NCBI RefSeq assembly: GCF_000719705.1
Contig: NZ_JOHO01000004.1
Location: forward strand, 186,001-250,000
Direction of reading: 5' to 3'
DNA: 64,000 nt
Source of the DNA: Streptomyces sp. NRRL S-350
GTDB taxonomy: Bacteria; Actinomycetota; Actinomycetes; Streptomycetales; Streptomycetaceae
Of this stretch, positions 1-9,249 are shown piece after piece (the first letter of the stretch is position 1; every line of letters begins with the position of its first letter). The notes beneath the pieces are model-generated. The model made no database searches. It was not told the DNA's origin and was given only the letters and a program-made list of their open reading frames with translations. The translations under genes and the position numbers were made by a program.

Positions 1-313
1 CGTCGACCTCGACCTCGAAGACCGTCCGCTTCTCGCCTTCCTTGGTCTCGTAAGACCGCTGGCGCAGTCGGCCCTGCACGATGACGCGCATGCCGCGCTG
101 CAGCGACTCGGCCACGTTCTCCGCCGGCTGCCGCCAGACGTTGCACGTGAGGAAGAGGCTCTCGCCGTCCTTCCACTCGTTCGTCTGACGGTCGAAGGTG
201 CGGGGGGTGGACGCGATGCGGAACTTCGCGACCGCCGCACCCGACGGGGTGAAGCGCAGCTCGGGGTCGTCGACGAGATTGCCGACGAGGGTGATGACGG
301 TCTCGCCTGCCAT
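1..313 (-). CDS. ssb: Single-stranded DNA-binding protein, partial (C-terminus off the window)
   Basis: The first 104 residues are visible, starting [13 protein letters not shown]. This is the OB-fold of bacterial SSB, with the typical [26 protein letters not shown] and [11 protein letters not shown] stretches. SSB coats single-stranded DNA at forks and repair sites. The ATG at 313-311 has GAGAGGTC about 11 bases upstream. It lies 96 bp downstream of rpsF on the same strand, and actinobacterial rpsF-ssb-rpsR-rplI operons have this order. A perfect parS sits in the rpsF-ssb gap. The acidic C-terminal tail that would recruit partner proteins is beyond the window edge, so I cannot say whether this is the essential or the competence-type paralogue; the rpsF linkage favours the essential one. 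Confidence 0.96.
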   Translation of the reverse strand, partial: MAGETVITLVGNLVDDPELRFTPSGAAVAKFRIASTPRTFDRQTNEWKDGESLFLTCNVWRQPAENVAESLQRGMRVIVQGRLRQRSYETKEGEKRTVFEVEVD

Positions 314-352
314 GGTGGTGATGACCTCTCGGGAAGATGTCCGTTCACCGCT

Positions 353-366
353 GTTTCACGTGAAAC
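353..366. promoter_or_regulatory. parS site (ParB binding)
   Basis: Perfect 14-bp palindrome GTTTCACGTGAAAC in the rpsF-ssb gap. It matches the known Streptomyces ParB target. It is the leftmost of eight such sites here. Confidence 0.9.
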
Positions 367-409
367 AACGGACGCGAGCTACCCGAGACCCGAAGGCCTC
401 AGAGGTGGC

Positions 410-700
410 TCAGTGGGTGTCCGGGCGCAGGACCTTGGTCCGCAGAACCGACTCGCTCAGGCCCATCTGGCGGTCGAGCTCCTTGACGACCTCAGGCGTG
501 GCCTTCAGGTCGATGACCGAGTAGATGCCCTCGGACTGCTTGTTGATCTCGTAAGCCAGACGGCGACGACCCCAGGTGTCGACCTTCTCCACCTTGCCGC
601 CGCCGTTGCGGACGACAGTGAGGAAGTTCTCGATCAGGGGGGAGACAGCGCGCTCCTCGACCGACGGGTCGAGGATCACCATCACCTCGTAGTGACGCAT
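410..700 (-). CDS. rpsF: 30S ribosomal protein S6
   Basis: 96 residues, [16 protein letters not shown] to the C-terminal VLRPDTH. This is the full length and the recognisable sequence of S6, a platform protein of the small ribosomal subunit that binds next to S18. The open frame extends further upstream, but the ATG at 700-698 is preceded by a near-ideal Shine-Dalgarno (AAAGGAGG at 711-718), which fixes the start. It is the first gene of the ssb operon running leftward out of the window. The 320 bp upstream (701-1020) should hold its promoter. Confidence 0.98.
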   Translation of the reverse strand: MRHYEVMVILDPSVEERAVSPLIENFLTVVRNGGGKVEKVDTWGRRRLAYEINKQSEGIYSVIDLKATPEVVKELDRQMGLSESVLRTKVLRPDTH

Positions 701-1020
701 GGGTAACCCACCTCCTTTGGACTCAACGGCCACGGTCTCTCCGTGGCAGGAGGGTTGTGCGTAGCGTCGGCACCGGAGCAGTGACGACTCCGGCCCACCG
801 TAACGGCCGGGTCGGACAGTCGGGCCCCGCACCACCCGGAAGGGGGTGTCACCCGGAAGAGGGCGCAGGGGGGCACAACTACACCAGTGCAGACGGCACA
901 GCCTACCCGCACCCGTACGGCCGAACAAAATGCATAGGGGTTGTGAGACCGGCCCAACCGCCGCAATCTGGACGGAACGGGATTCCTGCCCGTTCGTCTC
1001 CACGCCAGGAGGTGGGACAC
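701..1020. other. Divergent intergenic region between rpsF and a small membrane gene
   Basis: There is no convincing gene here. It holds the rpsF ribosome-binding site at its left end and AGGAGGTGGG (1008-1017) for the rightward gene at its right end. The 10-mer CACCCGGAAG occurs twice, at 833-842 and 850-859. Promoters for both directions are expected, but I cannot assign hexamers with confidence. Confidence 0.5.
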
Positions 1021-1320
1021 ATGGCCCAGTCCGTCCACCGCATGCCCGCGCTCACGCTGAACACCGACGGCCACCCGCACCCCCGCGAGAACACCCTGGT
1101 GGCGCTCACCGCCGTCATGGGCGTCATCGCCTTCACCACCTCGTTCTTCCACAACCTGCACCTGCTGTCGTCGTGGACCGGCCTGGCCGGCATCGTCACG
1201 GGGCTCTGGGGCATGTTCGTCTCGGTCACCACCGCCGAGCGGTTCGTCCTGATGATCACGCTCGGCGCCTCCGCGATCGGGTTCTACCTCGGCATCGCCC
1301 GCGGCGGCCTCTGGGGCTGA
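1021..1320 (+). CDS. Small conserved membrane protein, function unknown
   Basis: 99 residues. After about 25 hydrophilic residues there are three hydrophobic stretches: around 27-45 ([18 protein letters not shown]), 50-68 ([18 protein letters not shown]) and 72-95 ([19 protein letters not shown]). I infer a three-helix inner-membrane protein. The ATG follows AGGAGGTGGGACAC, an excellent ribosome-binding site. A strong hairpin at 1354-1403 follows the stop, so it is probably transcribed alone. I do not recognise a characterised family. Confidence 0.8.
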   Translation: MAQSVHRMPALTLNTDGHPHPRENTLVALTAVMGVIAFTTSFFHNLHLLSSWTGLAGIVTGLWGMFVSVTTAERFVLMITLGASAIGFYLGIARGGLWG

Positions 1321-1353
1321 CCCCCGGGAGCGACCGACCGACCAGGAACCCCC

Positions 1354-1403
1354 GGCGCCCCCGCCGCGTATCTGCAAGGGACAGGTACCGCGACGGGGGC
1401 GCC
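1354..1403 (+). terminator. Hairpin downstream of the small membrane gene
   Basis: Inverted repeat GGCGCCCCCG (1354-1363) and CGGGGGCGCC (1394-1403), with partial extra pairing inside. It has no long U-tract, as is usual in streptomycetes. Confidence 0.6.
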
Positions 1404-1501
1404 GTCGTGCCCGCCCGACACGGGCCCCGGGGCCCCGGACGATAGGGTCAGCCCCAGAACCTGGGGCCCACCGCAGCCCGACCGACGAGGAGCACCGAGC
1501 A

Positions 1502-2620
1502 ATGAGCCTGCGCCTGAGGACGATCACCCGCGAGGAGCACCTCGCCTTCATCAGGAGCCGCGCCTCGGCCAGCCACATGCAGGTGCCGTCGTGGGGCGAC
1601 GTGAAGGCCGAGTGGCGGTCCGAGTCGATCGGCTGGTTCGACGAGGCCAACCAGCTCGTCGGCGCCGGCCTGGTGCTCTACCGCCAGCTGCCGAAGCTCA
1701 AGCGCTACCTGGCCTACCTGCCCGAGGGCCCGGTCATCGACTGGTTCGACCGCGACCTCGACCGCTGGCTCTCCCCGATGCTGGCGCACCTGAAGTCGCA
1801 GGGCGCGTTCTCGGTGAAGATGGGCCCGCCGGTGGTCATCCGCCGCTGGAACGCCCCCACCATCAAGGAGGCCATCGCCGCCAAGCAGGCCAAGCGCCTG
1901 CGCGACGTCGAGGCCGACTGGTACGAGGCCCGCGCCTTCGAGGTGGCCGACCGGCTGCGCAAGGCCGGCTGGCTGCAGGGCGAGGACGGCGGCGCCGGCT
2001 TCGGAGACGTCCAGCCCCGCTACGTGTTCCAGGTGCCGCTGGCCAACCGCTCGCTGGACGACATCCAGAAGGGCTTCAACCAGCTCTGGCGCCGCAACAT
2101 CAAGAAGGCCGAGAAGAGCGGCGTCGAGGTCTTCCAGGGCGGCTACGACGAGCTGCCGATCTTCCACCAGCTCTACCTGGTGACCGCCGAGCGCGACCGC
2201 TTCACGCCGCGGCCGCTGTCCTACTTCCAGCGGATGTGGAAGGCCCTCACCGCCGAGGACCCGAACCGCATGCGCCTCTACATCGCCTACCACGAGGGCG
2301 AGCCGCTGGCCGCGACCACGATGCTCGTGGTCGGCGAGCACGTCTGGTACTCCTACGGCGCCTCGGCCAACCACAAGCGCGAGGTCAAGCCGTCCAACGC
2401 GGTCCAGTGGCGGATGATGCGCGACGCCTACGCCCTCGGCGGCGGCGTGTACGACCTGCGCGGCATCAGCGACACCCTGGACGAGAACGACCACCTGTTC
2501 GGCCTGATCCAGTTCAAGGTCGGCACCGGCGGCCAGGCGGCCGAGTACCTGGGCGAGTGGGACTTCCCGCTCAACAAGCTGCTGCACAAGGCCCTCGACC
2601 TCTACATGTCCCGCCGCTGA
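1502..2620 (+). CDS. femX: FemX-type peptidoglycan bridge aminoacyltransferase
   Basis: 372 residues of the FemABX (tandem GNAT-fold) family. Recognisable stretches are HMQVPSWGDVKAEW near the start, the LPKLKRYLAYLPEGPV segment, LWRRNIKKAEKSGVEV about residue 195, and the C-terminal YDLRGISDTLDENDHLFGLIQFKVG. These enzymes use aminoacyl-tRNA to add the cross-bridge amino acid to lipid II. In streptomycetes this is the single glycine linked to LL-diaminopimelate, so that substrate is inferred from family and lineage. The ATG has GACGAGGAGCACCGAGC just upstream. The next gene starts 13 bp after the stop, so the two form an operon. Confidence 0.92.
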   Translation: MSLRLRTITREEHLAFIRSRASASHMQVPSWGDVKAEWRSESIGWFDEANQLVGAGLVLYRQLPKLKRYLAYLPEGPVIDWFDRDLDRWLSPMLAHLKSQGAFSVKMGPPVVIRRWNAPTIKEAIAAKQAKRLRDVEADWYEARAFEVADRLRKAGWLQGEDGGAGFGDVQPRYVFQVPLANRSLDDIQKGFNQLWRRNIKKAEKSGVEVFQGGYDELPIFHQLYLVTAERDRFTPRPLSYFQRMWKALTAEDPNRMRLYIAYHEGEPLAATTMLVVGEHVWYSYGASANHKREVKPSNAVQWRMMRDAYALGGGVYDLRGISDTLDENDHLFGLIQFKVGTGGQAAEYLGEWDFPLNKLLHKALDLYMSRR

Positions 2621-2633
2621 GGAGGCTGACCCG

Positions 2634-3668
2634 ATGACGCTGTCGCTCTACCTCGACACCGAACGCTGGCGCACGCACCAGCGCTCCGTCCTCGCCGAGT
2701 TCCCCGGCCTGGTGCCGGTCGCCAAGGGGAACGGCTACGGCCTGGGCAACCACCGGCTGGCCGAGGAGGCGACGCTGCTGGGCACCGGGGTGCTCGCCGT
2801 CGGTACCGCCTACGAGGCGGCCGACGCCGCCGAGTGGTACGGCGGCGAGCTGCTGGTGCTGACCCCGTACCGGGTCGGCGAGGAGGTGCTGCCGCTGCCG
2901 CACGCCCGGGTGATCCGCACGGTGGCGAGCGTGGACGCGCTGCGGGCGCTGCACGGCGCCCGGGTGGTGCTGGAGTGCATGACCACCATGCGGCGGCACG
3001 GCGTGAGCGCCGCCGACCTGGCCACCGTCGCCGCCGAGCTGGACGGCGTCGGCTTCGAGGGCCTGGCGCTGCACCTGCCGATGGACCGGCCGGACGGCTC
3101 CAGCCCGGTCGAGGAGGTCGCGTACTGGGTGGACACCGCCCGGGCGGCCGGCCTGCCCGTCCACACCGTGTTCGTCAGCCACCTCGGCGCGGCCGGCATG
3201 GAACAGCTCGCCCAGCGCTACCCGCAGACCGTCTTCCGGGCCCGGATCGGCACCCGGCTCTGGCTGGGCGACCATGCCGCGCTGGAGGTCCGGGCCACCG
3301 TGCTCGACGTCACCCCGGTGCGCAAGGGCGACCGCTACGGCTACCGCCAGCACCCGGCGCCGTCCGACGGCCACATCCTGGTGGTCGCCGGCGGCACCGC
3401 GCACGGCATCGGCCTGGAGGCGCCCAAGTACGTGCAGAGCATGGCCTCGCGGGCCAAGGGCATCGCCCGGGCCGGGCTGGCGACCGTCAACAAGACCAAG
3501 TCGCCGTTCCACTGGGCCGGCAAGCAGCTCTGGTTCGCGGAGCCCCCGCACATGCAGGTCTCGCTGCTCTTCCTGGACGGCGAGACCGCGCCCCCCGCGA
3601 TCGGCGAGGAGCTCGGCCTCCAGGTCCGGCACACCACCACGCACTTCGACCGCGTGGTGGACCGCTAG
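2634..3668 (+). CDS. Alanine racemase-like PLP enzyme
   Basis: 344 residues. VAKGNGYGLG at 29-38 matches the PLP-lysine motif of fold-III alanine racemases (usually VVKANAYGHG), making K31 the likely Schiff-base lysine. RKGDRYGYRQ about residue 225-235 resembles the C-terminal domain strand that carries the second catalytic residue. The protein is shorter than a normal Alr (370-390) and the C-terminal half is divergent. Activity may therefore be on another amino acid, or on alanine at low level; the main Alr of streptomycetes lies elsewhere. Coupling to femX (GAGGAGG ribosome-binding site in the 13-bp gap) suggests a role in peptidoglycan precursor or bridge metabolism. Confidence 0.8.
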   Translation: MTLSLYLDTERWRTHQRSVLAEFPGLVPVAKGNGYGLGNHRLAEEATLLGTGVLAVGTAYEAADAAEWYGGELLVLTPYRVGEEVLPLPHARVIRTVASVDALRALHGARVVLECMTTMRRHGVSAADLATVAAELDGVGFEGLALHLPMDRPDGSSPVEEVAYWVDTARAAGLPVHTVFVSHLGAAGMEQLAQRYPQTVFRARIGTRLWLGDHAALEVRATVLDVTPVRKGDRYGYRQHPAPSDGHILVVAGGTAHGIGLEAPKYVQSMASRAKGIARAGLATVNKTKSPFHWAGKQLWFAEPPHMQVSLLFLDGETAPPAIGEELGLQVRHTTTHFDRVVDR

Positions 3669-3699
3669 ACCGCCGTACCGGTCGGCGCGTACGACCCGG

Positions 3700-5286
3700 T
3701 CACGACTTCTCGGCCGGCTCCGGCAGTCCTGGCTCGCCCAGCCACTGCTCGGGGCCGGCCGGCGCGTACGCGGCGTAGGTCTCCTCCTCGCGCAGCCGCC
3801 GGGCGGTGCCCAGCACGAACACGTCCGGGGCCCGGTCGAGCACCCCGCCGGAGGGGTCGTCGCTGCCGTCCCAGCGGACGGGGTCGCGGTCCGGGTGCAG
3901 GACGTCGCGGACGACGAGGGCGACCAGGTAGAGCGTGCCGATCAGGTGCAGCCCGATCGCGAAGTGGTACCAGGCCTCGCCGATCCCGTGCTGCTTGGGC
4001 CCGGTGACGAAGCCCAGGTGGGACCAGATGCCCAGGGTGTAGAGCACCTCGCAGGCCTGCCAGACCAGGAAGTCCCGCCAGCGCGGCCGGGCCAGCGCCG
4101 CGAGCGGCAGCAGCCAGAGCGCGTACTGCGGCGAGTACACCTTGTTGGCCAGCACGAACAGGGCGACGACCAGGAAGGCCAGCTGCGCGAAGCGCGGGCG
4201 GCGCGGCGCCGAGAGGGCGAGCCACGCCAGGGCCGCGCAGCCCAGCACCATCAGCACCGCGATGTAGAGGTCGAGGTCGGCCAGCCCGGCGCCGCGGACC
4301 TGCATGAGGATCAGCCAGAACGAGCCGTAGTCCTCGCCGCGGTGCTTGCTGAACACGTAGAAGGTCGACCAGCCGCGCCAGTTGGCGAGCATGATCGGCA
4401 GGTTGACCACCAGCCAGGAGCCGACCGCGCCGCCCAGCAGCGCCCGGAACTCGCGCCACTTCCCGGCCCGCCAGCAGAGCACCAGCAGCGGGCCGATCAG
4501 CAGCACCGGGTAGAGCTTGGCGGCGGTGGCCAGCCCGATGAACACGCCGGCCCAGCCGGGCCGGGCACCCGCCCACCAGGCCATCCCGACGGCGGCCAGG
4601 GCGACCGCGAACAGGTCCCAGTTGACCGTGCCGTTGAGCAGCAGGACGGGCGCGAGCGCGAACAGCAGCGCGTCCCAGGGGCGGCGGCGGTGGGTCCGCG
4701 AGAGCGCCACGACGGCGATCACTGCGCAGGCCATCAGCAGCCCGGCGTTGATCGCCCAGAACCACTGCTCCTGGCTCTGCCGGTCCCCGCCTCCGGGCGT
4801 CAGCCAGGCCGCCACCTGCATGAACAGGCCGGTCAGCACCGGGTACTCCAGGTACTGCAGGTCTCCCGAGGAGCCCGGGATGCGGTCCACGTACGGGTGC
4901 AGCCCGGCGGCGAAGCCGCGGCCGGAGAACAGGTGCGGGATGTCGCTGTAGCAGGCGTGGATGTACTGCGGCGAGCCCGGCTGGAACCAGGCCTGCTCGT
5001 AGCAGGGCAGCTTCTGCACCATGCCGAGCACCGAGACCACGATCACCGCCAGCGCCAGGAAGCGCGCCGGGATCCACCAGGACACGCCGAGCAGCGCCCG
5101 GCGCCCGGGCGGTCCGCCGATCACCTCGCTGCCGGCCGCCGCCACCGGGTCCTCGTCGGCCGGGACGACCACGGTGTCGGCCGACGGCGCGGCCGTGGCG
5201 ACGGCGGCCGGGGAGGGGCCTGCGGCGTCTCCGGACCCGACCGGGCGGGCGGTTTCGTCACGATCGCTCGACGTCATGCCGGACAT
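3700..5286 (-). CDS. Polytopic membrane glycosyltransferase, GT87/DUF2029-like (mannosyltransferase type)
   Basis: About 528 residues. A hydrophilic Asp/Ala-rich N-terminus of about 65 residues is followed by some ten hydrophobic segments, e.g. FLALAVIVVSVLGMV, LFALAPVLLLNGTVNWDLFA, LATAAKLYPVLLIGPLLVLC and FLVVALFVLANKVYSPQYALW. The pattern TAAKLYPVLL and NKVYSPQYALWLLPL is typical of polyprenyl-phosphate-mannose-dependent GT87 enzymes. It lies directly downstream of the class A PBP, separated by a terminator. The same order (ponA1, then a membrane transferase of this kind, then rpsF) is known from Mycobacterium. The start could be the ATG at 5286 or the one at 5277; the reading frame continues upstream without a better site. 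The substrate is not shown by the sequence. Confidence 0.82.
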   Translation of the reverse strand: MSGMTSSDRDETARPVGSGDAAGPSPAAVATAAPSADTVVVPADEDPVAAAGSEVIGGPPGRRALLGVSWWIPARFLALAVIVVSVLGMVQKLPCYEQAWFQPGSPQYIHACYSDIPHLFSGRGFAAGLHPYVDRIPGSSGDLQYLEYPVLTGLFMQVAAWLTPGGGDRQSQEQWFWAINAGLLMACAVIAVVALSRTHRRRPWDALLFALAPVLLLNGTVNWDLFAVALAAVGMAWWAGARPGWAGVFIGLATAAKLYPVLLIGPLLVLCWRAGKWREFRALLGGAVGSWLVVNLPIMLANWRGWSTFYVFSKHRGEDYGSFWLILMQVRGAGLADLDLYIAVLMVLGCAALAWLALSAPRRPRFAQLAFLVVALFVLANKVYSPQYALWLLPLAALARPRWRDFLVWQACEVLYTLGIWSHLGFVTGPKQHGIGEAWYHFAIGLHLIGTLYLVALVVRDVLHPDRDPVRWDGSDDPSGGVLDRAPDVFVLGTARRLREEETYAAYAPAGPEQWLGEPGLPEPAEKS

Positions 5287-5374
5287 CCTGCCGCACCACC
5301 CCCGCCGGGACGAGGAGGACCCCGCGGCGGCCTCCGGCGCCCGGCGCCCGCCAGGGCCGCGAATCATGACGAAA

Positions 5375-5414
5375 ACGGCGGTGGCGGCCCTCCGGGGGGG
5401 CCGCCACCGCCGTT
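5375..5414 (-). terminator. Terminator of the class A PBP gene
   Basis: Long GC-rich stem AACGGCGGTGGCGGCC / GGCCGCCACCGCCGTT. In the leftward direction it is followed by TTTTCG. It lies 15 bp after the PBP stop codon. Confidence 0.8.
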
Positions 5415-5429
5415 CTCGCGCTCGTGGGC

Positions 5430-8069
5430 CTACTGACCCGCGGCGCCCTGGGTGCCGCCGGTGGGGGTCTGCGTCGGTTTGCCGGTCGGCTTGCCGCCGC
5501 CGCTCGGCGGGGTGGTGCCCGTGGGCGTCGGCTGCTGGGTCGAGCAGCCGAACAGCGGGACGCACGTGCTGGTCGGCGGCGCCTTGGTGGGCGGGTGCGT
5601 CGGCTGCGTGTCCCCGGGGCAGTCCACGCCCGGCACGCAGGTCGGGGTGGGCTGCGGCGGGAGCGGCTGGGTGGGCTGCGTCGGCTGCTGGGTCTGCGCG
5701 GGGGCCGACGGGGGGTCGGTCATGGTCGGCGTCGCCGCCGCCGTGGCCGTGGACGGCGCCCCGGAGGAATCGACCTCGCTGCCGACCGGCTGCGGGGTCG
5801 GGAAGTCGAGCTTCTTCTCGTTGGCCAGCGCGACCTTCATGTACCGGGTGAAGACGTCGGTCGGGATGTCACCACCGTGGATGGACTCCTTGCCGCCGGT
5901 GCCGTTGAGCGACTGCCGCTCGTGCTTGGTCGGGTCCTCGCGCCACATCGCGACGCTGGTCACCAGCTGCGGGGTGTAGCCGACCCACCAGGCCGACTTG
6001 TTCTGGTCGGTGGTACCGGTCTTGCCCGCCACCGGCCGGCCCAGGTCCTTGGTCTTGGTACCGGTGCCCTTGGCGGCCACGTTCACCAGCACGTCGGTGA
6101 CGTTGTCGGCGACCACCGGCTCCAGCGCGACCTTGGGGTCCTTCTTGCCGAAGCCCGGGCGCTCCACGCCGTTGAGCTCTACCTTGGTGACGGAGTACGG
6201 CTCGGACTCCTTGCCGCTGGCCGCCAGGGTGCCGTAGGCGGTGGCCATCCGGATGGGGCTGATGGTGGAGGTGCCGAGCGGGAAGGTCGCGGTCTTCGGG
6301 TCGGCGAGGCTCTCCTTCTTGACGCCCATCTGCACCGCCATGTCGGCCACGTTCTGGCCGCCGACGTCCTGGTTGAGCTGGACGAACGGCACGTTGTACG
6401 AGTACTGCATGGCCTGCCGCAGCGAGACGTAGCCGTGCTTGGCGCTGTCCTCGTTCTTCTGCCGGTAGGGCTTGCCGTCGTCGCCGATCACCAGCGAGCC
6501 GTCCGGCTTGCGGATCTCCGACAGGTCGTCGGCCAGGTAGCGGCTGTCCGCGTTGATCCGCTTCGGCTTGCCGTCGTCGCCCTTGGCGGTCTGCACGCCG
6601 ACCTGCATGGCGGTGGCCAGCACGAAGGGCTTGAAGGTCGAGCCGACCTGGACGCCGGTGGCGTCGGCGTTGTTGTCGAAGTGGCCGTTCTCCACGCCGT
6701 CGCCGCCGTAGAGGGCGATGATCGCGCCGTCGCTGGGGCGGATGCTGGCGGAGCCGAACTGGATGTTGGTGTCGTTGTCCGGCCGCTTCTGCGGGTTGAG
6801 GTTCTCCGCCTTGACGTCGTCGACGGCCTTCTTCAGGGCGTCGACCTTGTCCTTCTCGAAGGTGGTGTAGATCTTCAGGCCGCCCCGGTCGATCACCTGC
6901 TGGGTGATCGTCTTGTCGGAGGCCATCACGTACTTGTTGGCGGTGTCGACCAGGTAGCTGATCTCGCCGTTCATGTTGCTGCTGGGCTTGAGCAGGACCG
7001 GGTTCGGGAACGCGGTGCACTTGGCCCGCTCGTCCGGGGTGATGGCCTTGGTCTTCACCATCTGGTCGAGGATCCAGCTCCACCGGCCCTGGGCGCGCTC
7101 CTTGTTGGCCGGGTTGGTGGGGTCGTAGTACGCCGCGCCCTTGAGCAGGCCGGCCAGCATGGCGCTCTGGCAGACGTTGAGGTCCTTGGCGTCCACCCCG
7201 TAGTACGCCTGGGCGGCGGCCTGGGCGCCGTTCGCCCCGCGACCGAACCAGCTGGTGTTCAGGTAGCCCTTGAGGATCTCGGGCTTCCCCTTCTGCTGGT
7301 TGATCTTCAGCGTGATGAAGAACTCTTTCACCTTGCGGCTGAGGGTCTGCTCCTGGCTCAGGTAGGCGTTCTTCACGTACTGCTGGGTGATGGTCGAGGC
7401 GCCCTGGGTCTCGCCGCCCTTCGCCATGTTGTAGACGGCGCGGAGCATGCCCTTGGGGTCGATGCCGCTGTCGGTGCGGAAGTCCTGGTTCTCCGCGGCG
7501 ATCACCGCGTTCTGCAGGTTGGGGCTGATGTCCTGGAGCTCGACGATCTGCCGGTTCGTCTGGCCCTTGCGGGTCATCTCGGAGCCGTCGGCCCAGTAGT
7601 AGATGGTGTTCTGGCCCTGCACCAGCTTGTTCAGCTCCGGGACCTCGGTGGTCTCGTACAGGTAGAACACCAGGCCCACGAAGCAGCCGAAGACCAGCAG
7701 GAAGCCGCTCAGCCACTGCTTCCAGGACGGCAGCCAGCGCCGGACGCCGGTCTTGCCGAAGCGCGGGTAGTCGATGAAACGCTTCTTGCCGGGCCCGGCG
7801 GCCGCGGCGGCGGCTGCGGCCTCACCGCGCCGGCCGCCGCCGGCCTTGCCCTTCTTCTGCGCGACCTTGCGCATCTCCGCACGGGTCATCCGGGGTTGCT
7901 GAGCGGTCTCCCGGGCACCCTGCGGACGCCGGCGCCCGATCCCGTCCGAGCCCAGCTCGTCCGGACCCGGCCCACCCGGCCCGCCCGGCCCTCCCCGACG
8001 ACCGCCGCCTCCCGGGGGCTGCTGCCCGTCACCGCCCGGGTTGGGCGTCCTTCGCCGTCGCTCGCTCAT
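5430..8069 (-). CDS. ponA: Class A penicillin-binding protein (transglycosylase/transpeptidase)
   Basis: About 879 residues. A Gly/Pro/Arg-rich cytoplasmic N-terminus of about 115 residues is followed by one membrane anchor (WLSGFLLVFGCFVGLVFYLY). The GT51 domain contains AAENQDFRTDSG and GASTITQQYVKNAYL. The transpeptidase domain has STFK (serine near 477), SYN (near 557) and KTGTT (near 681). A Thr/Pro-rich tail of about 120 residues carries two CVPxxxC motifs. It polymerises and cross-links peptidoglycan outside the membrane. The ATG at 8069 is chosen over an upstream in-frame ATG because GAGGAG lies 9 bases before it. Synteny with mycobacterial ponA1 (next to padR, ino1 and rpsF) supports the name. 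Confidence 0.94.
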   Translation of the reverse strand: MSERRRRTPNPGGDGQQPPGGGGRRGGPGGPGGPGPDELGSDGIGRRRPQGARETAQQPRMTRAEMRKVAQKKGKAGGGRRGEAAAAAAAAGPGKKRFIDYPRFGKTGVRRWLPSWKQWLSGFLLVFGCFVGLVFYLYETTEVPELNKLVQGQNTIYYWADGSEMTRKGQTNRQIVELQDISPNLQNAVIAAENQDFRTDSGIDPKGMLRAVYNMAKGGETQGASTITQQYVKNAYLSQEQTLSRKVKEFFITLKINQQKGKPEILKGYLNTSWFGRGANGAQAAAQAYYGVDAKDLNVCQSAMLAGLLKGAAYYDPTNPANKERAQGRWSWILDQMVKTKAITPDERAKCTAFPNPVLLKPSSNMNGEISYLVDTANKYVMASDKTITQQVIDRGGLKIYTTFEKDKVDALKKAVDDVKAENLNPQKRPDNDTNIQFGSASIRPSDGAIIALYGGDGVENGHFDNNADATGVQVGSTFKPFVLATAMQVGVQTAKGDDGKPKRINADSRYLADDLSEIRKPDGSLVIGDDGKPYRQKNEDSAKHGYVSLRQAMQYSYNVPFVQLNQDVGGQNVADMAVQMGVKKESLADPKTATFPLGTSTISPIRMATAYGTLAASGKESEPYSVTKVELNGVERPGFGKKDPKVALEPVVADNVTDVLVNVAAKGTGTKTKDLGRPVAGKTGTTDQNKSAWWVGYTPQLVTSVAMWREDPTKHERQSLNGTGGKESIHGGDIPTDVFTRYMKVALANEKKLDFPTPQPVGSEVDSSGAPSTATAAATPTMTDPPSAPAQTQQPTQPTQPLPPQPTPTCVPGVDCPGDTQPTHPPTKAPPTSTCVPLFGCSTQQPTPTGTTPPSGGGKPTGKPTQTPTGGTQGAAGQ

Positions 8070-8335
8070 CTTCCAGCACTCCTCGTCAGGCGTTTCCGGC
8101 CTGAAGGCAGGGTTCACGTCCGATGCCCGCAAACCGCCCTAACCCCGGAGGTGGTCCTCGTGCACACGCGACAGCGTACGCAGCACTGAATGACAACCAA
8201 TCGGACATCAGCCGCCAATAACCGCAAAACGGCGACAGATCATTACACGCCCGTTGCCAAGCCCACCCGCGCGTCGGCTTGTGATCACATTCACGCGTGC
8301 CCCCCTTGCCCGTTCGGGGGGTCGGGTTTACTGTT

Positions 8336-8349
8336 CTCGATATATCGAG
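8336..8349. promoter_or_regulatory. Palindromic candidate operator for the PadR-family regulator
   Basis: Perfect 14-bp palindrome CTCGATATATCGAG, directly followed by the half-similar CGATACATCG (8351-8360). It is strikingly AT-rich in this GC-rich region. It lies 74 bp upstream of the padR start in the 353-bp gap separating padR from the divergent PBP gene. PadR proteins commonly bind AT-rich palindromes near their own promoters, so autoregulation is inferred. The rest of 8070-8422 shows no gene. Confidence 0.6.
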
Positions 8350-8422
8350 CCGATACATCGAAACGGCATACCGCCGGATGCGACGTTCGGACGGGGAGCC
8401 GAGAGGGAGGAGGACGACGGCA

Positions 8423-9124
8423 GTGGGCAGACGCTCAGGAGTGCTGGAGTTCGCCGTTCTCGGCCTCCTCCACGACGCCCCGATGCACGGCTACGAGCTG
8501 CGCAAGCGGCTCAACATCCTGCTCGGTACGTTCCGGGCACTGTCCTACGGAACGCTCTACCCCTGCCTGAAGAGCCTGGTCGCCCAGGGTTTCCTCGTCG
8601 AGGACAACCCGGACGTCGAGTACGTCCCGGCCACCGCGCTCAACGGCAAGCGGTCCAAGATCGTCTACCGGCTCTCCCCGGAGGGCAAGCAGCGCTTCGA
8701 GGAGCTGCTCGCCGACTCCGGCCCGGACGCCTGGGAGGACGAGCACTTCGGCGTCCACTTCGCGTTCTTCGGCCAGACCGACCGGGCCGTCCGGATGCGC
8801 GTCCTGGAGGGGCGCCGCAGCCGGCTGGAGGAGCGCCTGGAGCGGATGCGCAACTCACTGGCCCGCGCCCGCGAACGGTTCGACGACTACACCGTCGAAC
8901 TCCAGCGGCACGGACTGGAGTCGGTGGAGCGCGAGGTCCGCTGGCTCAACGAGCTGATCGAGACCGAGCGGTCCAACCGCACCGGCCGGACGGGGCCCGC
9001 CACCGGCGGGAACCCCACCGCCGTACCCCACAAGACTTCGGACGGCCGTGGCCAGGAGACCGGGTCCTCGGACCCGTCCGGGCCACCGTACGACCGCCCG
9101 GGGCGCTCCGACCAGGAGCGCTGA
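8423..9124 (+). CDS. PadR-family transcriptional regulator
   Basis: 233 residues. The N-terminal winged helix-turn-helix has the PadR hallmarks [23 protein letters not shown] and the wing region [21 protein letters not shown] helical dimerisation region follows ([21 protein letters not shown] and onward), ending in a hydrophilic tail. The GTG at 8423 has GGGAGGAGGACGAC upstream; a longer frame from 8297 would cover the palindromic operator and is less likely. It lies 125 bp upstream of inositol-phosphate synthase in the same direction, the arrangement also seen in mycobacteria (ino1 and a PadR gene). Control of ino1, or of the divergent PBP, is inferred only. Confidence 0.9.
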   Translation: MGRRSGVLEFAVLGLLHDAPMHGYELRKRLNILLGTFRALSYGTLYPCLKSLVAQGFLVEDNPDVEYVPATALNGKRSKIVYRLSPEGKQRFEELLADSGPDAWEDEHFGVHFAFFGQTDRAVRMRVLEGRRSRLEERLERMRNSLARARERFDDYTVELQRHGLESVEREVRWLNELIETERSNRTGRTGPATGGNPTAVPHKTSDGRGQETGSSDPSGPPYDRPGRSDQER

Positions 9125-9249
9125 CACCGCGCCAGCCCTGTGCCGCGCGGAAGGATTGGGCGCCTCGCGCCCTACAAGCAGTCATCGAAGATGCAGGACG
9201 AGTGCCGCCCACGCCGGCGGCCCTCATGAGATCACAGGGAGCAACCGGA

